DNA of 64,000 nt, from NCBI GenBank assembly GCA_014529385.2, contig CM043942.1, positions 64,914,184 to 64,978,183 of the forward strand, in the 5' to 3' direction. Below the pieces are notes generated by a model. The model saw only the letters and a program-made list of their open reading frames with translations, made no database searches and was not told where the DNA came from. Source of the DNA: Adiantum capillus-veneris. Lineage: Eukaryota; Streptophyta; Polypodiopsida; Polypodiales; Pteridaceae. The first letter of the stretch is position 1. Each line of letters opens with the position of its first letter. Shown in pieces: positions 32,250 to 44,842 of the stretch. A program made the translations under genes and the position numbers.

Positions 32250-32683
32250 TTACATGCGCAGCTTCTTGTATTTAAGGAGGGCTACTTCTATTGCCAAATC
32301 ATATGCTGCAGGAAACCTTCCCTTTACCTTCTCTCTAAGCGGCGACCACAGACCAGCAATGAAATGGTTCTTCTTTAGGAAATTAGGCGCTCCTTTTCCT
32401 TCCTCCAGTGAGGCAACCCTTGTCTCCCATAAGTCCACAAACTTGGACTCGTAGGTGGCATACTCTAGTAGAGTTCCTCCTTCAATTCCGTCAGTAGCTG
32501 CCATAGCTTCTCCGAGGTTGTACCTCCACCAAACCTCTTTATAAAGGCAGTCTGTAACACATTCCATGAATTCTTGGTAGCATGGGGAAATGCACTGTAC
32601 CAGGACTTGGCCTCTACTTTCATCAGTAGAGGAAACAATTGAAGTCGTGAAGTGTTGAACGTGGGGAAAGAAAAACTTGCCAT
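32250..32683 (-). pseudogene. gag: gag capsid region, int1
   Basis: Begins at ATG 32683 (MASFSFPTF). It shows the retrotransposon gag domain: AKSWYSAFP, then TAFIKRFGG, then after a shift LLEYATYESKFVDLW and FIAGLWSPLREKVKGRF. Compared with the sister copy it lacks about 26 codons right after FPTF. Two frames (32465-32683 and 32250-32567) are offset by a shift near 32500. Confidence 0.75.
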
Positions 32684-33715
32684 GGTAGTGACTCAGGAAA
32701 TTACAAACCTATGACAGTAGAGGCTCTTGGCGGCTTTTACAGGGTTGGGTGGATAGATTAAAACAGGATAGAGAATGGATCACAAAGAGAGTACAGAATA
32801 AAGATGCTTACATCAAAACAGGGGTAGTAGTCCAGGAGGGGCAAGATGATGGGATGTGGAGATCTGAGGATTTCATCAAGCATCTCGGCTCCGAACAAGA
32901 AAACAATCTTTTGCTAGTAGAATATCTTCCTATCAACATACACGTTTACATGCATGTATTGGAAGAAACGGAAAGGAAATACTTATGGACTATTGTTATT
33001 ATCCATGTCAGGTGTAGGGCAAGGATCTTGACCACTAGGGTTGCATTCCTCAGGTGTTGACCAGGTGACACCTACACCACATGCTCCTACTTCTTGTAGT
33101 AGTCTGCACAATACTCCACATTAGGTTCAAAATAGACCGGGCGAGAAGCGTCTACCTCAATCGGCTTTCCATTCTGCATGCGGAAATGGCGCTTGGGTGG
33201 TGGAACTTCATTTGAAATCTCCACGCCTAGAGAGAGTGTAAGCCCACTAGTGTCCACCAACTGCTTTAGGCTTTCAGACTTAGACTTTGTTGTTTATGTA
33301 GTTGACGACTCCTCTCAAAGCATTAGAGAGAAAACACTTTGTGCTACAGAAAATCCAACTGTCGTGAGAGTGCCGCAGTTTTCAACAGCAAAACTCATCG
33401 TTCTTTCTTCACTTCCTCTATCGGCACTCATTGACAGAATGTTGTGGTTGACAACACTGATGGAACTTCATAGACCTCCCACCTGATGCTCTCAATTTGT
33501 GGTGGTTAGAACGAGAAACACAAGATGGGGAGCTTACCTCTTGAATACTGACGACACTACAACCTCGCAGTAGTACTTCAATGAAGGCGGCTAGTGCCTC
33601 CTTAGTCTCCTCTTCTTCCGTCCTCTAGTTAGAAAGTTCCTTCAGCCATTTGTCCATGATTGATGGCATGCGTCACTTTCAACATTGTAATTTGAAGGTT
33701 TCTTCGAAGCCCTCA
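32684..33715 (-). other. 5' leader of int1
   Basis: Homologous to 40529-41558 of int2, with many small indels. No intact frame remains here, whereas int2 keeps a 114-codon frame at 40932-41276. Confidence 0.6.
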
Positions 33716-33732
33716 TCCATGGGGGCACCAAA
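33716..33732 (-). other. putative primer-binding site of int1
   Basis: On the minus strand TTTGGTGCCCCCATGGA follows directly after the LTR end. The TGG start next to the LTR suits a primer site, and the same sequence with one change lies at the matching place in int2 (41558-41574). The tRNA is not identified. Confidence 0.55.
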
Positions 33733-34259
33733 TTACGGGAGCAAAGCGACACCCGAACCCCGACGGCCTCTAAAACGTCGGGGACCGATAGCACGCCTCG
33801 AGCCTCTCACGGTAAAGAGAACATGGGGCACCACCTAGCTTTGAGCGGCTAGGACGCAGACCACGACGATGTGAACACCGCAAACTTACACACACACACA
33901 CACACATACAGAGAGATTGACAAATGATGAAAACCCTCAGGGGTGTGAGGGAGAATTATTTCTGCAGCATTTACAATGACCTTCCTTCCAGCGAGGCGGC
34001 ACACCGTGGTGGTAGAGAGGTGGGGAGAAAAGTTGGTGAAGCTACTTGGTGTGTTCTCTGACAACAACTCGATGATTGTGAAACTTGCTACCAAGAACGT
34101 GTATGTGTGTGTGCATCGACCATTGGAGTCGAGAGGTGGACGTATCTCCCTTCACATGGTGCAATTCCCAAAGCAAACCATCACACAATCCCCCTCCCTG
34201 TGATGCCAATAGTGTCAATTCTTCTCACTAAAACTCTACCAAGTGCTGACCTCTCATGA

Positions 34260-34263
<4 letters not shown>

Positions 34264-34292
<29 letters not shown>
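34264..34292. repeat. poly-C tract
   Basis: About 29 consecutive C followed by TGCCCCCC. The homologous place in LTR2 (about 42099-42106) has only about eight C. Confidence 0.9.
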
Positions 34293-34293
<1 letters not shown>

Positions 34294-35180
34294 GCCCCCC
34301 GATAGTGACCTCTTAGTGCCCTTTTATAGGTGTTGGTTGCGTGAATTACGATAATCCCAATTTGATTAGGGTAAGCTAATCGGGGAGACAAAGCAAGCCA
34401 ATGGGCCCAGTGTGGTTGGACCTTGCTTTGCCTTGGGAGTTATTTAAAATGAAAACCTCTAGGTGGGACTTTGTGACCATCACCTAGAGAAAGGGAATTT
34501 ACAAATTGGGAATTTTAAAAGGCTTGGGTGAAAACTGAAAAAATGATGATGATAACCTATGAATTACTGAAAATGGTGTCGTGGTTGTGTGATCCCGGAG
34601 AATGGTGTGTTGCGGTGCGTTGGTGTAGCGCGTACGTCTTTTCAGGGTCGGTCGGGGCATGCCTTCGACGCATTTCTTCTTTTTGTTGTCGGTGTCGCGT
34701 GATTCGACCGTCTTCTTCTTTGTTGATGTCGATATCTTTTTTGTTTTTCTGTCTTTTTTGTAGTTTCAGGTCCATGCATATATGCCTGTCGTGTGTATGT
34801 AGTTGGTATATGTGGGTGAGCGCGTGTGTAGATATATAGAGGTGTGTGCGTGTGTATTGGTGCATGTGGGCAGGCGGGTGTGTATATGTGTCACTGCGTA
34901 AGCGTGAGTGTGTGTGTATATATGTGAGTGAATATGTATATGTATAAGTGTGCGCGAGCGTGTGTGGGAACGAGGGGTAATATTATGTATACTCTTTTTT
35001 TTAAAAAAAAACTTTCGGGTCTGTTGGAAACCTGCTGTAGGGAGGTGTGTGGTGTGTGTGTGTGAATGAGTGTGTGTGTGTGTGTGTGTGTGGTGCTGGG
35101 AACTGCGCCTACGCAAGGGTGTGTGTGTAGGTGATAAAGAGAGAGAGTTTCCTTATCTGTTGTGCCTTCGGGCTGGAGAA

Positions 35181-35284
<104 letters not shown>

Positions 35285-35684
35285 GGGCCGGCTGGGGGCC
35301 GTGTGCAAAGCGCACAAGAGAGAGCGAGATGGGGTGAGGGAGTGAGGTGGTGAGGGAGGGAGAGAATTTACTGCGCCTGTTTAGGCCCACAAGGGACAGA
35401 GAGGGAGAGATGATAGCGGCCTGCTGCTGTTGCAGGGGGGCGGTGCGGATGGGGGAGAGAGATGGGGTTAGAGAGAGGGTGTGAGTGTGTGTGGTGTGGA
35501 TAAGGGAGATGGAGGGATAATACTGTGCGTGCGGGCTGGAGCCATAAACGGCTGAGAGCGAGACAAAGAGTTTGAGAGAGAGGTGGTGAGATGGCGAGGG
35601 TCCGCGCCTTGTGGGCCGCCGACAAGAGAGCGAGGGAAGGGCAGGGGGGATTTTTGGCATTGAAGTGGGGTAAGGGGGTGTGTG

Positions 35685-35686
<2 letters not shown>

Positions 35687-35745
<59 letters not shown>
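35687..35745. repeat. second (GA)n microsatellite in LTR1
   Basis: About 59 bp of GA, matching an 82 bp tract at 43637-43718 in LTR2. Confidence 0.95.
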
Positions 35746-35750
<5 letters not shown>

Positions 35751-36703
35751 ATTATTCCCTGTTTTGCATGGTGGCTCAAGGATGAGAGGAGGGGAGAGAG
35801 TCAATGGGGTGGGGAGAGAGGGAGAGGTGACAGCGGGCCTAGGGAGGGAGAAGGTGTGGCAGAGTGAAGGGTGAGGGGTGTGTGGGTGAGAGTGTGAGAT
35901 AATATCTGGCTATTAGATTGCACAGAGAGCGAGGGAGGGAGAAAGTGAGAGAGAGAGGTGGTGAGCGTGTGGATAAGAATACGGGAGAGAGAGTTCGCAT
36001 GCGGCTATGGGCTCGACAGAGAGGGAGCGCGAGAGAGAAAGCAAGAGAGAGGGGGGCGACTCGAGTCCTCTGCTGGCCGAGGGTGGCAAATAAGGTGGGG
36101 GGATCATTGATGGTCAAGAGGGTGTGGGTAAGAGAGAGAGGATATTAGAGAGAGAGTGTGCTCGGCCTCTTGTAGGCCACGAGGGAGATAGAGGGAGAGG
36201 ATATTAGAGAGAGAGTATTTGCTCGGCCTCTTGTAGGCCACGAGGGAGATAGAGAGAGAGGATTTCCGGGCCACCTGCGGCCATGACAAGAGCTAGAGAG
36301 AGCGAGTTGTGAGCGAGAGAGAAGAAGTGGATGAGGGAGATAATGTGGGTGCCGAGAAGGGACAGAGGGGAAGATGGAGGTGCGTAGGGCATATGAGCAA
36401 GAGAGTGAATGGGATATTTCATTCGATGCCCGCCAGGGGAATAAAACTATAGGGAGAGAGAGAGAAGGGAGAGTGAAACCAAAGGCCGCCTGCTAGGCTG
36501 GGGCATGGATGAGCGAGGGCATGGGGGGTGATAAGGCCGGCCAATCAAGGGGGGAGCCATGTGATGAGGCCATGCTAGTAAAAAAAATCATTGGAGGTTG
36601 AGCAGGCATTGCCGAGCCTTCCTACGGTGCCGCTACGGCTCCGGCAGAGGAAAAATAAACCTTTTTTCTTTTTTTTTCTGTGATTTTCGAAAATCGGCTA
36701 TCA

Positions 36704-36723
36704 TTAGCCCTCCCCTTTTGGCT
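36704..36723 (-). other. polypurine tract of int2
   Basis: Minus-strand AGCCAAAAGGGGAGGGCTAA abuts LTR1. Its purine run next to the TGATAGCC LTR start fits a plus-strand primer and confirms LTR1 as the 3' LTR of the 33733-44711 element. Confidence 0.75.
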
Positions 36724-36792
36724 AGAGGCATTCATTTCTCTAGCCTTAGCTCTAATTCTTCTTTAGCTGAGCTGTAGGAACCAATGTCGAGT

Positions 36793-38111
36793 TGCCTTTT
36801 GAACTAGCCATTCCATTTGGCCATTGGTGAGATTTCTGGGATATTCATGAATTTGCAACAGGTTCGGGTGATAGCATGTTCCTTGGAGTAGTGTCGGTTG
36901 ATCAAATGGGAAGCCCATGGTTTCTAGGACTTTGTGCCCGTGTCCTCCTGGATCCCAAGTCAAAAATAGGATCATTATCTGCAGTGTCCAAATGATAAAA
37001 TTGGCATGCCAAATAGGACCAAATTTATAACCACCAATAGCGAGAGGGGAAATGAGCATCTTGGCTCCTGCAAAGACAAAACTGAAAATTATGATTCCCA
37101 AGAGTGTGCCAAGAATCCACCATATATGGCCGCCTTGTTGGTGTGGGGAGCTTCAGTTGTCTTCAAAATCTTGCTTACTCTCGCGATTGGAAAAACCTGC
37201 AAGCATATCATGCTTCTTTTGGGTGTGCTCAAACATGTCAGCTGTCTTTTCTGATGTTGATGGTAAGCCATCTACCTTGCGGCTTACAAACAAGCATAAC
37301 CCACTTATCTCTCTCCATAGAGAGGATACACTGTTTGTAAAAAGTTTCACCAAATTGGGAATGAGGCCTTCATTCTTGCATTTTATCCGTCTTTTGTCTG
37401 TCCATGGCTCCTTAACTCTTATCTACATGCTGATCTTATCTCTATATGTTATAGCGACTAGCCATAGCCATGGGTCTGATGCATCCCATGCAAACACAAC
37501 GTTGTGTTGTGGAGGAGTTTGGAACATCCTTAAAAGGTTGGAAGCATATTGATCATCAAACTTACTCTGAACATCCTTACATAAAGTGGAGGCATTACCC
37601 ATCTCCAAGTTTATAACACCTTTCAGTAGACTAGAGGCAATACCCATCTCTAAGTCTATGACACTACACAATAAAGCCTTGCTCGGTTGACAAGCCTCTG
37701 AAGGAATATCAAACTCCAAACCTTCAGTCATATTTACCACTTTGTTATGGTTCTCTCGTGAAACTTCCTTGATGCAAGATTCCTTTAGCTTGCTACACTG
37801 TTCTTGGTCCATGCTGGTGCACACACTTTTGTTTTCAAAGCCCTCCCCTTTGCTTGATATGTTGTCCATCTTCTGCAAAGCCTTGCTAGCAGGTTTGTCT
37901 TCCTCTTATCTTGTATGCTCCATGCTCTTTGCATTCCCCTTACTCTGATGAGGCCTAATCACCACTTTACACGTTCTTATCCTTAGTGCCCAATGCTGTC
38001 GATCGATTGCCTTGGTGCCTATTTCATCCAGGGTTAAAGATGTACTCTCATTTGTAACACAATTTTCTTGACTTACCTTCCTCTCTAGGGTATCATCTTT
38101 TGATTCTTTAA
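36793..38111 (-). pseudogene. gag: int2: gag C-terminal and spacer
   Basis: 36793-37205 and 37856-38107 match int1, while 37206-37855 is extra sequence that int1 lost. The 151-codon frame 37423-37878 lies mostly in the extra part and is charged, without a known domain. The segment at 37906-38133 is the gag tail (VKESKDDTLERKVSQENC). Position 38108-38111 is the left TTAA of transposon C. Confidence 0.65.
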
Positions 38112-39404
38112 CACTAGGTTGGTAATGGGACACTTTTATGTCCTGTTAAGTGACCATTTTCCTTGAATTATGTCAAGAGTTTCAAAATGGATTTTGAGGT
38201 GCTAGCTATCTAGAAAGTTGTTTCATGAGCTGAAAAAAACTCGACATTTTTTTGGTATATCAATTCCATCTTTAACATTGTCCTTGCACAACATTTTACA
38301 ACCTAAACTGTGTGAAAAAACGAGTCCTGTTTTTGGCTTTTTTTCAACTTTTTGCAACTATACCACTCTAGAATTCATGTTTGTGAGGTGTATAATGCTA
38401 GAGAACTATGTTTAGTAGTCCTCAACATGTCCTGATGCTTCTGGGGAGAAATAAATATTAAAGTTGTAAGTTATGACCAAATGACAGTTATTGTCAAATC
38501 TTGTTTTTTAGCCAATTTTAGCTCTTCTATGATTTTTTTGATGGATTTCATGATATCCAAATGCATTTTTTATTTTCTATGTCACATATTGTAACATAAA
38601 GCTAATATTCCTTGAGTTTTGGGGCACCTAATACCCTATTTTTCATAGTACACAACGATGGTTGATTTTTTCAATTATAGAAGAAAACGTAACATTCTAG
38701 TATATCAAGTATAGCTTTTTCAATATTGTTAGTTTCTTGTGACAACTACATGCATTTTGTAGGTAGTAACCATATCTAGTCATAAGGATCAAATTTGGCT
38801 ACATATTTAATAGTTTCTATGGGATTCTACAACTCATAATGTTGAGCCCAGTTTTCTCATGTTTGTTGTATTTAACACTTCATCTTTGTTCCCAAGATTC
38901 CCCTTGGTAAGAAATGTATTATTCTTTTGACATTCTCCATGGCTCCTTCTGAACATAAAGGAAAATAGGGAGCTAAGAAAACATGCATATATTATTTGTA
39001 TTGAGCGTGGCTATAGAAATTTTGATGATAGGTTTGTAGAATGGTAAAAATTCAACTTTTTTGTACCTATTTATTTTGGCAAAACAAAAAATAGTGAGTG
39101 AGAAGCAATCATATGTTCTAATCACCAACCCATTGAAGTTAACTAGGGAATTTATCTCAAGTCCTACAAAACGTAAGAAATGACTGTTTTGATGAAAATG
39201 CGCTGGTCCATCAAGTTTGGAGGCTTGGTGTGACCAAAAGATGAGAAATAATACAAGTTTCTTATTTTTTCTATGTGTAGTAGGCCTTGAACTATAACCT
39301 CATGAAAGGATTTTATAAAATGAGTGGATCTACTATGGTTTTGGAGTTTTTTTTCAAAACCCGAAAAGGACACTTTTATGTCCTGTTAGGTTACCAACCT
39401 GGTG
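38112..39404 (+). mobile_element. TTAA-type DNA transposon copy C, full length
   Basis: 1293 bp inserted in gag of int2; int1 (near 31640) preserves the empty site as TTCTTTAACCTCTTG. TTAA at 38108-38111 and 39405-39408 are the duplication. Ends are CACTAGGTTGGTAA and TTACCAACCTGGTG (one mismatch). GGACACTTTTATGTCC occurs inside both ends. A 65-codon frame at 38218-38415 resembles the opposite-strand frame at 57555-57755 in copy D, but copies differ by many changes, so this probably reflects shared ancestry only. Confidence 0.95.
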
Positions 39405-40528
39405 TTAACCTCTTGTTCCACTGTTTCATTCCTTTGAACAAACTTCTCGCGTGATCCTTCTTCTGTTATCTTCATCTTGACCTCTTCTACAAGACCAATG
39501 ATACTTGGTGTGCTGGTACCAATTGGTGGTGGGTGTAGGATGAGTGTAAGTGGTGATTGTGGTGGTGGTTGCATCAGTGGCTATAGGAATTGAACTGGTG
39601 GAGCTAGCTGTGGTTGCACAGCTGGTGGTGGGATTTGAACAGGTGAGATTGGTTGCCTTGGTGGTGGTGGTCTTGCCCTTGGCAGAGAGATCTGATTCTG
39701 TCTCCCCCCTCTATTGAAATTCTGCCTCCTTGGATGTGGGCAGTAGTACATACCATGGCCGTCTTCCACACAATTGTAGCAGTTGTACTCTTGGTTTTGC
39801 CTTTGTTGTCCTATTCCTTGTTCTGGATTTCTGACAGGTGCATGCCCTTGCTGTACAAAATGCACATATAAACTCTCTAGTTGGGTAGTGATGCGACTCA
39901 GCAGGTCTTGATGCTCCTCTGATGCCTCTTGCGGTTGGGCTCTATGACTGGTTCTTGCAGTCACTGGAGTTGGTCCAGGCGAGCTTGTTTCCTCTAACTC
40001 ATTTACTCTTGTTTGCATGCGTAGCTTCTTGTCTTTAAGGCGGGCTACTTCTACTGCCAACTCACATGTTGCACGAAACCTTCGTTTCACCTTCTCTCTA
40101 AGCGGCGACCACATACCAGCAATGAAACGGTCCTTCTTTAGGAAATTAGGCGCTCCTTTGCCTTCCTCTAGTGAGGCAACCCATCTCTACCATAACTCCA
40201 CAAACTTGGACTCGTAGGTGTCATACTCTAGTTGACCTCCCTGCTTCAATTGCGTCAGTAGCTGCCATAGCTTCTCTGAGGTTGCGCCTCCACCAAACCT
40301 CTTCATAAAGGCATCTTGTAACACATCCCATACATTCTCGGTAGCCTAGGGCAATGCATTCTATCAGGACTTGGCCTCTACTTTCATCAGTAGAGGAAAA
40401 ATTCAAAGTTGTGAAGCCTAGTTATCCTTGTTGGAAACCACACAAGCAATGTCGAAATCATCCAAAAAGTCGGTGGTGAGATCTTCTCCTTTGTTTCCAC
40501 TGAACGTGGGGAAAGAAACACTTGCCAT
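39405..40528 (-). pseudogene. gag: gag of int2, main part
   Basis: Starts at ATG 40528 (MASVSFPTFSGNKGEDLTTD). Stops follow soon (TAG and TGA near 40400-40430). Later frames at 40221-40406 and 39581-40114 give the capsid part (FIAGMWSPLREKVKRRF) and an intact knuckle CYNCVEDGHGMYYC at about residue 115 of the latter. The Pro-rich part continues to the TTAA insertion. Less open than int1 in the first third but with the better zinc finger. Confidence 0.8.
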
Positions 40529-41558
40529 TGTAGTGACTCAGGAAATTACAAACCTTTTTTTTTTAATCTTAATGACAGTAGCAGCTCATAGTGGCTTTTA
40601 TAGGGTTGGGTGGATGGATTAAAAGAGGATAGAGAATCGATCACAAAGCTAGAACAGAATAAAGAGTGGCAGTACTCCAGGAGGAGCAAGATGATGGGAT
40701 GTGGATATCTGAGGATTTCATCAAGCATCTCCGCTCCAAACAAGAAAACAATCTTTTGTTGGGAGAATATTTTGCTATCAATATACACGTTTACATGCAT
40801 GTGTTGCAAGAAACGGAGAGGAAATACTTTTGGCCTATTGTTATTATTCATTTCGGGTGTAGGGCAAGGATCTTGACCACTAGGTTTGCGTACCTCAGGT
40901 GTTGACCAGGTGACACCTTCACCACATGCTCCTACCTCTTGTAGTAGTCCACACAATACTCCACATTAGGTTCAAAACAGATTGGGCGAGAAGAGTCTAC
41001 CTCAATCGGCTTTCCATTCTGCATGCGGCAACGGCGCTTGGGTAGTCTAACTTCATTTGAACTCTCCAGGCCTAGAGAGAGTGTAGGCCCACTTGTGTCC
41101 ACTAAATGCTTTAGGCTTTCGGACTTAGACGTTGTGGTTGATGTAGTTGACGACTCCTCTTGAAGCACGAGAGAGAAAACACTTGGTGCTACAAAAAATT
41201 TGACTGTAGTGAGAGTGCCGCAGTTTTCAAAAGAAAAACTCATTGTTCTTTCTGCACTTCCTCTGTCGGCACTCAATTACAGAATTTTGTGGTTGACAGC
41301 AGTGATGGCACCTCATAGACCTCCCATCTGATGCTCTCAATTTGTGGTTAGAACGAGAAACACGAGATGGGGAGCTTACCTTTTGAATACTGACGAGACT
41401 ACAGCCTCACAGTAGTACTTCAATGAAGGCGGCTAGTGCCTCCTTAGTCTTCTCTTCTTCTGTCCTCTAGTTAGAAAATTCCTTCAACCATTCCTCGATG
41501 ATTGATAGCGTGCGTCACTTTCAGCATTGTAAACTGAAGGTTTCTTAGAAGCCCTCCT
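40529..41558 (-). CDS. int2 5' leader with a 114-codon frame
   Basis: The frame at 40932-41276 (114 codons) lies upstream of gag on the same strand. It is Ser/Thr-rich in the middle (EESSTTSTTTSKSES) with a basic patch (LPKRRCRMQNGK). No domain known. The homologous leader in int1 carries stops and shifts. It could be a leader frame of the kind some plant gypsy elements keep upstream of gag, or chance. A second frame, 40546-40956, overlaps it and looks non-coding. Confidence 0.3.
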
Positions 41559-41574
41559 CCGTGGGGGCACCAAA
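41558..41574 (-). other. putative primer-binding site of int2
   Basis: Minus-strand TTTGGTGCCCCCACGGA immediately follows LTR2, parallel to 33716-33732. Confidence 0.55.
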
Positions 41575-41731
41575 TGACGGGAGCAAAGTGACACCTGAAC
41601 CCTGACGGCCTCTAAAACTTCGGGGGCATATGGCACGCCTCGAGCCTGTCTCATGGTAAAGCGAACAGGGGGCAACACCTAGCTTTGAGCGGCTAGGACG
41701 CAAACCAGGATGATGTGAACACCGCAAACTT

Positions 41732-41766
<35 letters not shown>

Positions 41767-42756
41767 TTGACAAATGATGAAAACCCTCGGGGGTGTGAGG
41801 GAGAATTATTTCTGCAGCATTTACAATGACCTTCCTTCGAGCAAGGTGGCACACCATGGTCATAGAGAGGAGGGGAGAAAAGATGGTGAAACTACTTGGT
41901 GCGTTCTCTAACGAAGACTCGATGATTGTGAAACTTGCTACCAAGAACGTGTATGTGTGTGTGCATCGACCATTGGAGTCGCGAGGTGGATGTGGCTCCC
42001 TTCACATGGTGAAATTCCTATAGCAAACCATCACACAAGCCCCCTCCCCATGATGCCAAACTAAAACTCTACCAAGTTCTCACCTCTCATGAACTGCCCC
42101 CCCCCCGATAGTGACCTCTCAGTGCCCTTTTGTAGGTGTTGGATGCTTGGATTAGGGTAATTTTGGTTTGATTAGGGTAAGCTAATCAGGGAGACAAAGC
42201 AAGGCATTGGGTCCGGTGTGGTTGACCCTTGCTTTGTCTTGGGAGTTATTTAAAATGAAAACCTCTAGGTGGGCCTTTGTGACCATCACCTAGAGAGAGG
42301 GAATTTACAAATTGGGAATTTTACAAGGCTTAGGTGAAAACTGAAAAAATGAGGACAATAGCCTACGTATTACTGAAAACCGTGTCGTGGTTGCGTGATG
42401 CCGGCGAATGGTGTGTTTCCGGTGCGTTGGTGTAGCGCGTACGTCTTTCTGGGGTTCGGGGCATGCCTTCAACGCATTTCTTCTTTTTGTTGTGGATGTC
42501 GCATGATTCGGCCGTCTTCTTCTTTGTCGATGTCGATGTCGTTTTTGTTTTTCCTTCTTTTTTCTATTTTCAATTGCGTGCGTATATGCGTGTCGTGTGT
42601 ATGTATGTGGGTATATATGGGTGAGCGCGTGTGTATATATATAGAAGTGTATGCGTGTGTATTGGTGCATATGGGCAGGTGTGTGTGTATATGTGTCAGT
42701 CCGTAAGCGTGAGTGTGCGTGTATATGTGTGTGTGAGTATGTATATGTATAAGTGT

Positions 42757-43003
42757 CTCGGGGGGTTCACGGTTTAGTACCCCCCTATATAACGTGCGTT
42801 CGCGGGGTATTAAAAAACCCCTCTTTTAACATGTCTGAATGAATAAAATGACTCCTTATTTTAGGATTCTTTTCCAAAATTGAATATAAAAACCCCTTAT
42901 TTTAATGTATCTCTGTTAAATTGCCTAAATTTTTTGATTTTTAAAACCCCTCCTTTCGAACTCACGTTATACATTAACGTGATTACATAGTGCACCCCCC
43001 GAG
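42757..43003. mobile_element. 247 bp MITE with 8 bp target duplication
   Basis: Flanked by ATAAGTGT at 42749-42756 and 43004-43011; LTR1 has this sequence once without the insert. Ends are CTCGGGGGGTTCAC and, on the opposite strand, CTCGGGGGGTGCAC, and the inverted similarity extends imperfectly to about 55 bp (both arms include TATAACGTG and GTTCG). AT-rich centre, no coding. An 8 bp duplication is typical of the hAT superfamily, but the tip is not the usual CAGGG, so the assignment is tentative. Confidence 0.9.
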
Positions 43004-43176
43004 ATAAGTGTGCGCAAGCGTGCATGGGAACGAGCGGTAATATTATGTATAATATATATACTATTATTATTATTTTTAGTTTCTTTCGGGCCTATTTTGG
43101 CGACCTACTGTAGGGAGGTGTGTGGTGTGTGTGTGTGGTGCTGGGAACTGCACCTACATGAGGGTGTGTGTGTAGG

Positions 43177-43238
<62 letters not shown>

Positions 43239-43634
43239 GGTGACGGAGTGAGGTGGTGAGGGAGGGAGAGGATGAGGGTGCGTGTGTGTGTAGGAGAAAG
43301 AGAATTTACTACGCCTATACAGGCCTGCGAGGGGGAGAGAGAGAGAGAGATGATAGCAGCCTGCTCTGCAAGGGCGCAGTGCGGATGAGGTCAGAGAGAT
43401 GGTGTGAGTGTGTGTGGTGTGGATAAGGGAGATGGAAGGATAATACTACACCTGTGGGCTGGGGCCATAAATGGATGAGAGCGAGAGAGAGAGAGAGAGA
43501 GAGTGTGTGTAAGAGTGAGGTGGTGAGATTGCGGGGGTCCGCGCCTTGTGGGCCGCCGACAAGAGAGCGAGGGAAGGGGGGCGGGGGGGGGGGGGGGATT
43601 TTTGGCAATGAAGTGGGGTAAGGGGGTGTGTGTG

Positions 43635-43636
<2 letters not shown>

Positions 43637-43718
<82 letters not shown>
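43637..43718. repeat. (GA)n microsatellite in LTR2
   Basis: About 82 bp of GA, the longest tract of LTR2. Neighbouring tracts at 43181-43235, 44116-44168 and 44415-44458 belong to the same GA-rich LTR. Confidence 0.95.
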
Positions 43719-43722
<4 letters not shown>

Positions 43723-44113
43723 ATTATTCCTGTTTTGCATGGTGGCTCAAGGACGAGAGGAGGAGAGAGAGTCAATGGGGTGGGGAGAGAGGGAGAGGGG
43801 ATAGCCGGCCACAAGAGGGAGAAAGTGTGGACGAGGGAAGCGTGAGGGGTGTGTGGGTGAGAGTGTGAGATAATATCTTGCTATTGGCTTGCACAAAGAG
43901 CGAGGGAGGGAGAAAGTGAGAGAGAGGTGGTGAGCATGTGGATAAGAATACGGGAGAGAGAGTTCACATGCGGCTATGGGCTCAACACAGAGGGAGCATG
44001 AGAGAGAAAGCGAGAGAGAGGGTGGGGCTCGAGTCCACTTATGGCCGATGGTGGCAAATAAGGTGGGGGGGTCATTGAGGGTCAACCGGGTGTGGGTAAG
44101 AGAGAGAGGATAT

Positions 44114-44170
<57 letters not shown>

Positions 44171-44410
44171 CTCGGCCTTTTGTAGGGCACAAGGGAGATG
44201 GAGAGAGAGGGTCGTCGGGCCACTTGCTGCGGCCATGCCGCCGCGACAAGAGCTAGAGAGAGTGAGTTGTGAGTGAGAGAGAATAAGTGGATAAGGGAGA
44301 GAAAGTGGGTGCCGAGAAGGGAGAGAGCGGAAGAGGGAGGTGCGTAGGGCATATGAGGGATAGAGTGAGTGGGATATTTAATTCGACGCCCGTCGGGGGA
44401 ATAAAACTAT

Positions 44411-44463
<53 letters not shown>

Positions 44464-44711
44464 TAGAGAGAGAAGGGAGAGTGAAACCGAAGGCATCTTG
44501 CTAGGCTAGGGCATGGACGAGCGAGGGCATGGGGGGTGATAAGGCCGGACAATCAAGGGGGGAGTCATGTGACGAGGCCATGCTAGTAAACACAGCGTCC
44601 TGAGGTTGACCAGGCATTGCCGAGCCTTCCGACGGTGCCGCTGCGGCTCTGACAGAGGAAACATAAACCGTTTTTCTTTTTGCGTCTGTGATTTCCAACA
44701 ATTGGCTATCA

Positions 44712-44842
44712 ATGTTCACCAAAGACACTTTCTATATCAATCCTCTACCTCTTCATTTTGTAAGATCTTAATCCTAGCAAAACTATAATACATGCAATAA
44801 TAGGTAAGATTGTGACTAATAAGCTTCAGCAACATACCATAG
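44712..44842. other. short unassigned spacer
   Basis: Lies between LTR2 and the direct repeat X. No features. Confidence 0.3.

Larger units (their letters stand above)
41575..44711 (-). repeat. LTR2, about 3.1 kb, GA-rich
   Basis: Starts TGACGGGAGC and ends GGCTATCA (+ strand), with TG/CA tips. It aligns with LTR1 along its length, with scattered differences and very different microsatellite lengths. It contains a CA run (41733-41764), several GA tracts (43181-43235, 43637-43718, 44116-44168, 44415-44458) and a 247 bp insertion. In element orientation it is the 5' LTR and would hold the promoter. Confidence 0.85.

Noticed and set aside
38218-38415. Conserved small protein in the TTAA transposon family
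   Set aside because: A similar 65-codon frame occurs in copy D, but copy B has stops in it and the changes look unselected; shared ancestry explains the likeness.
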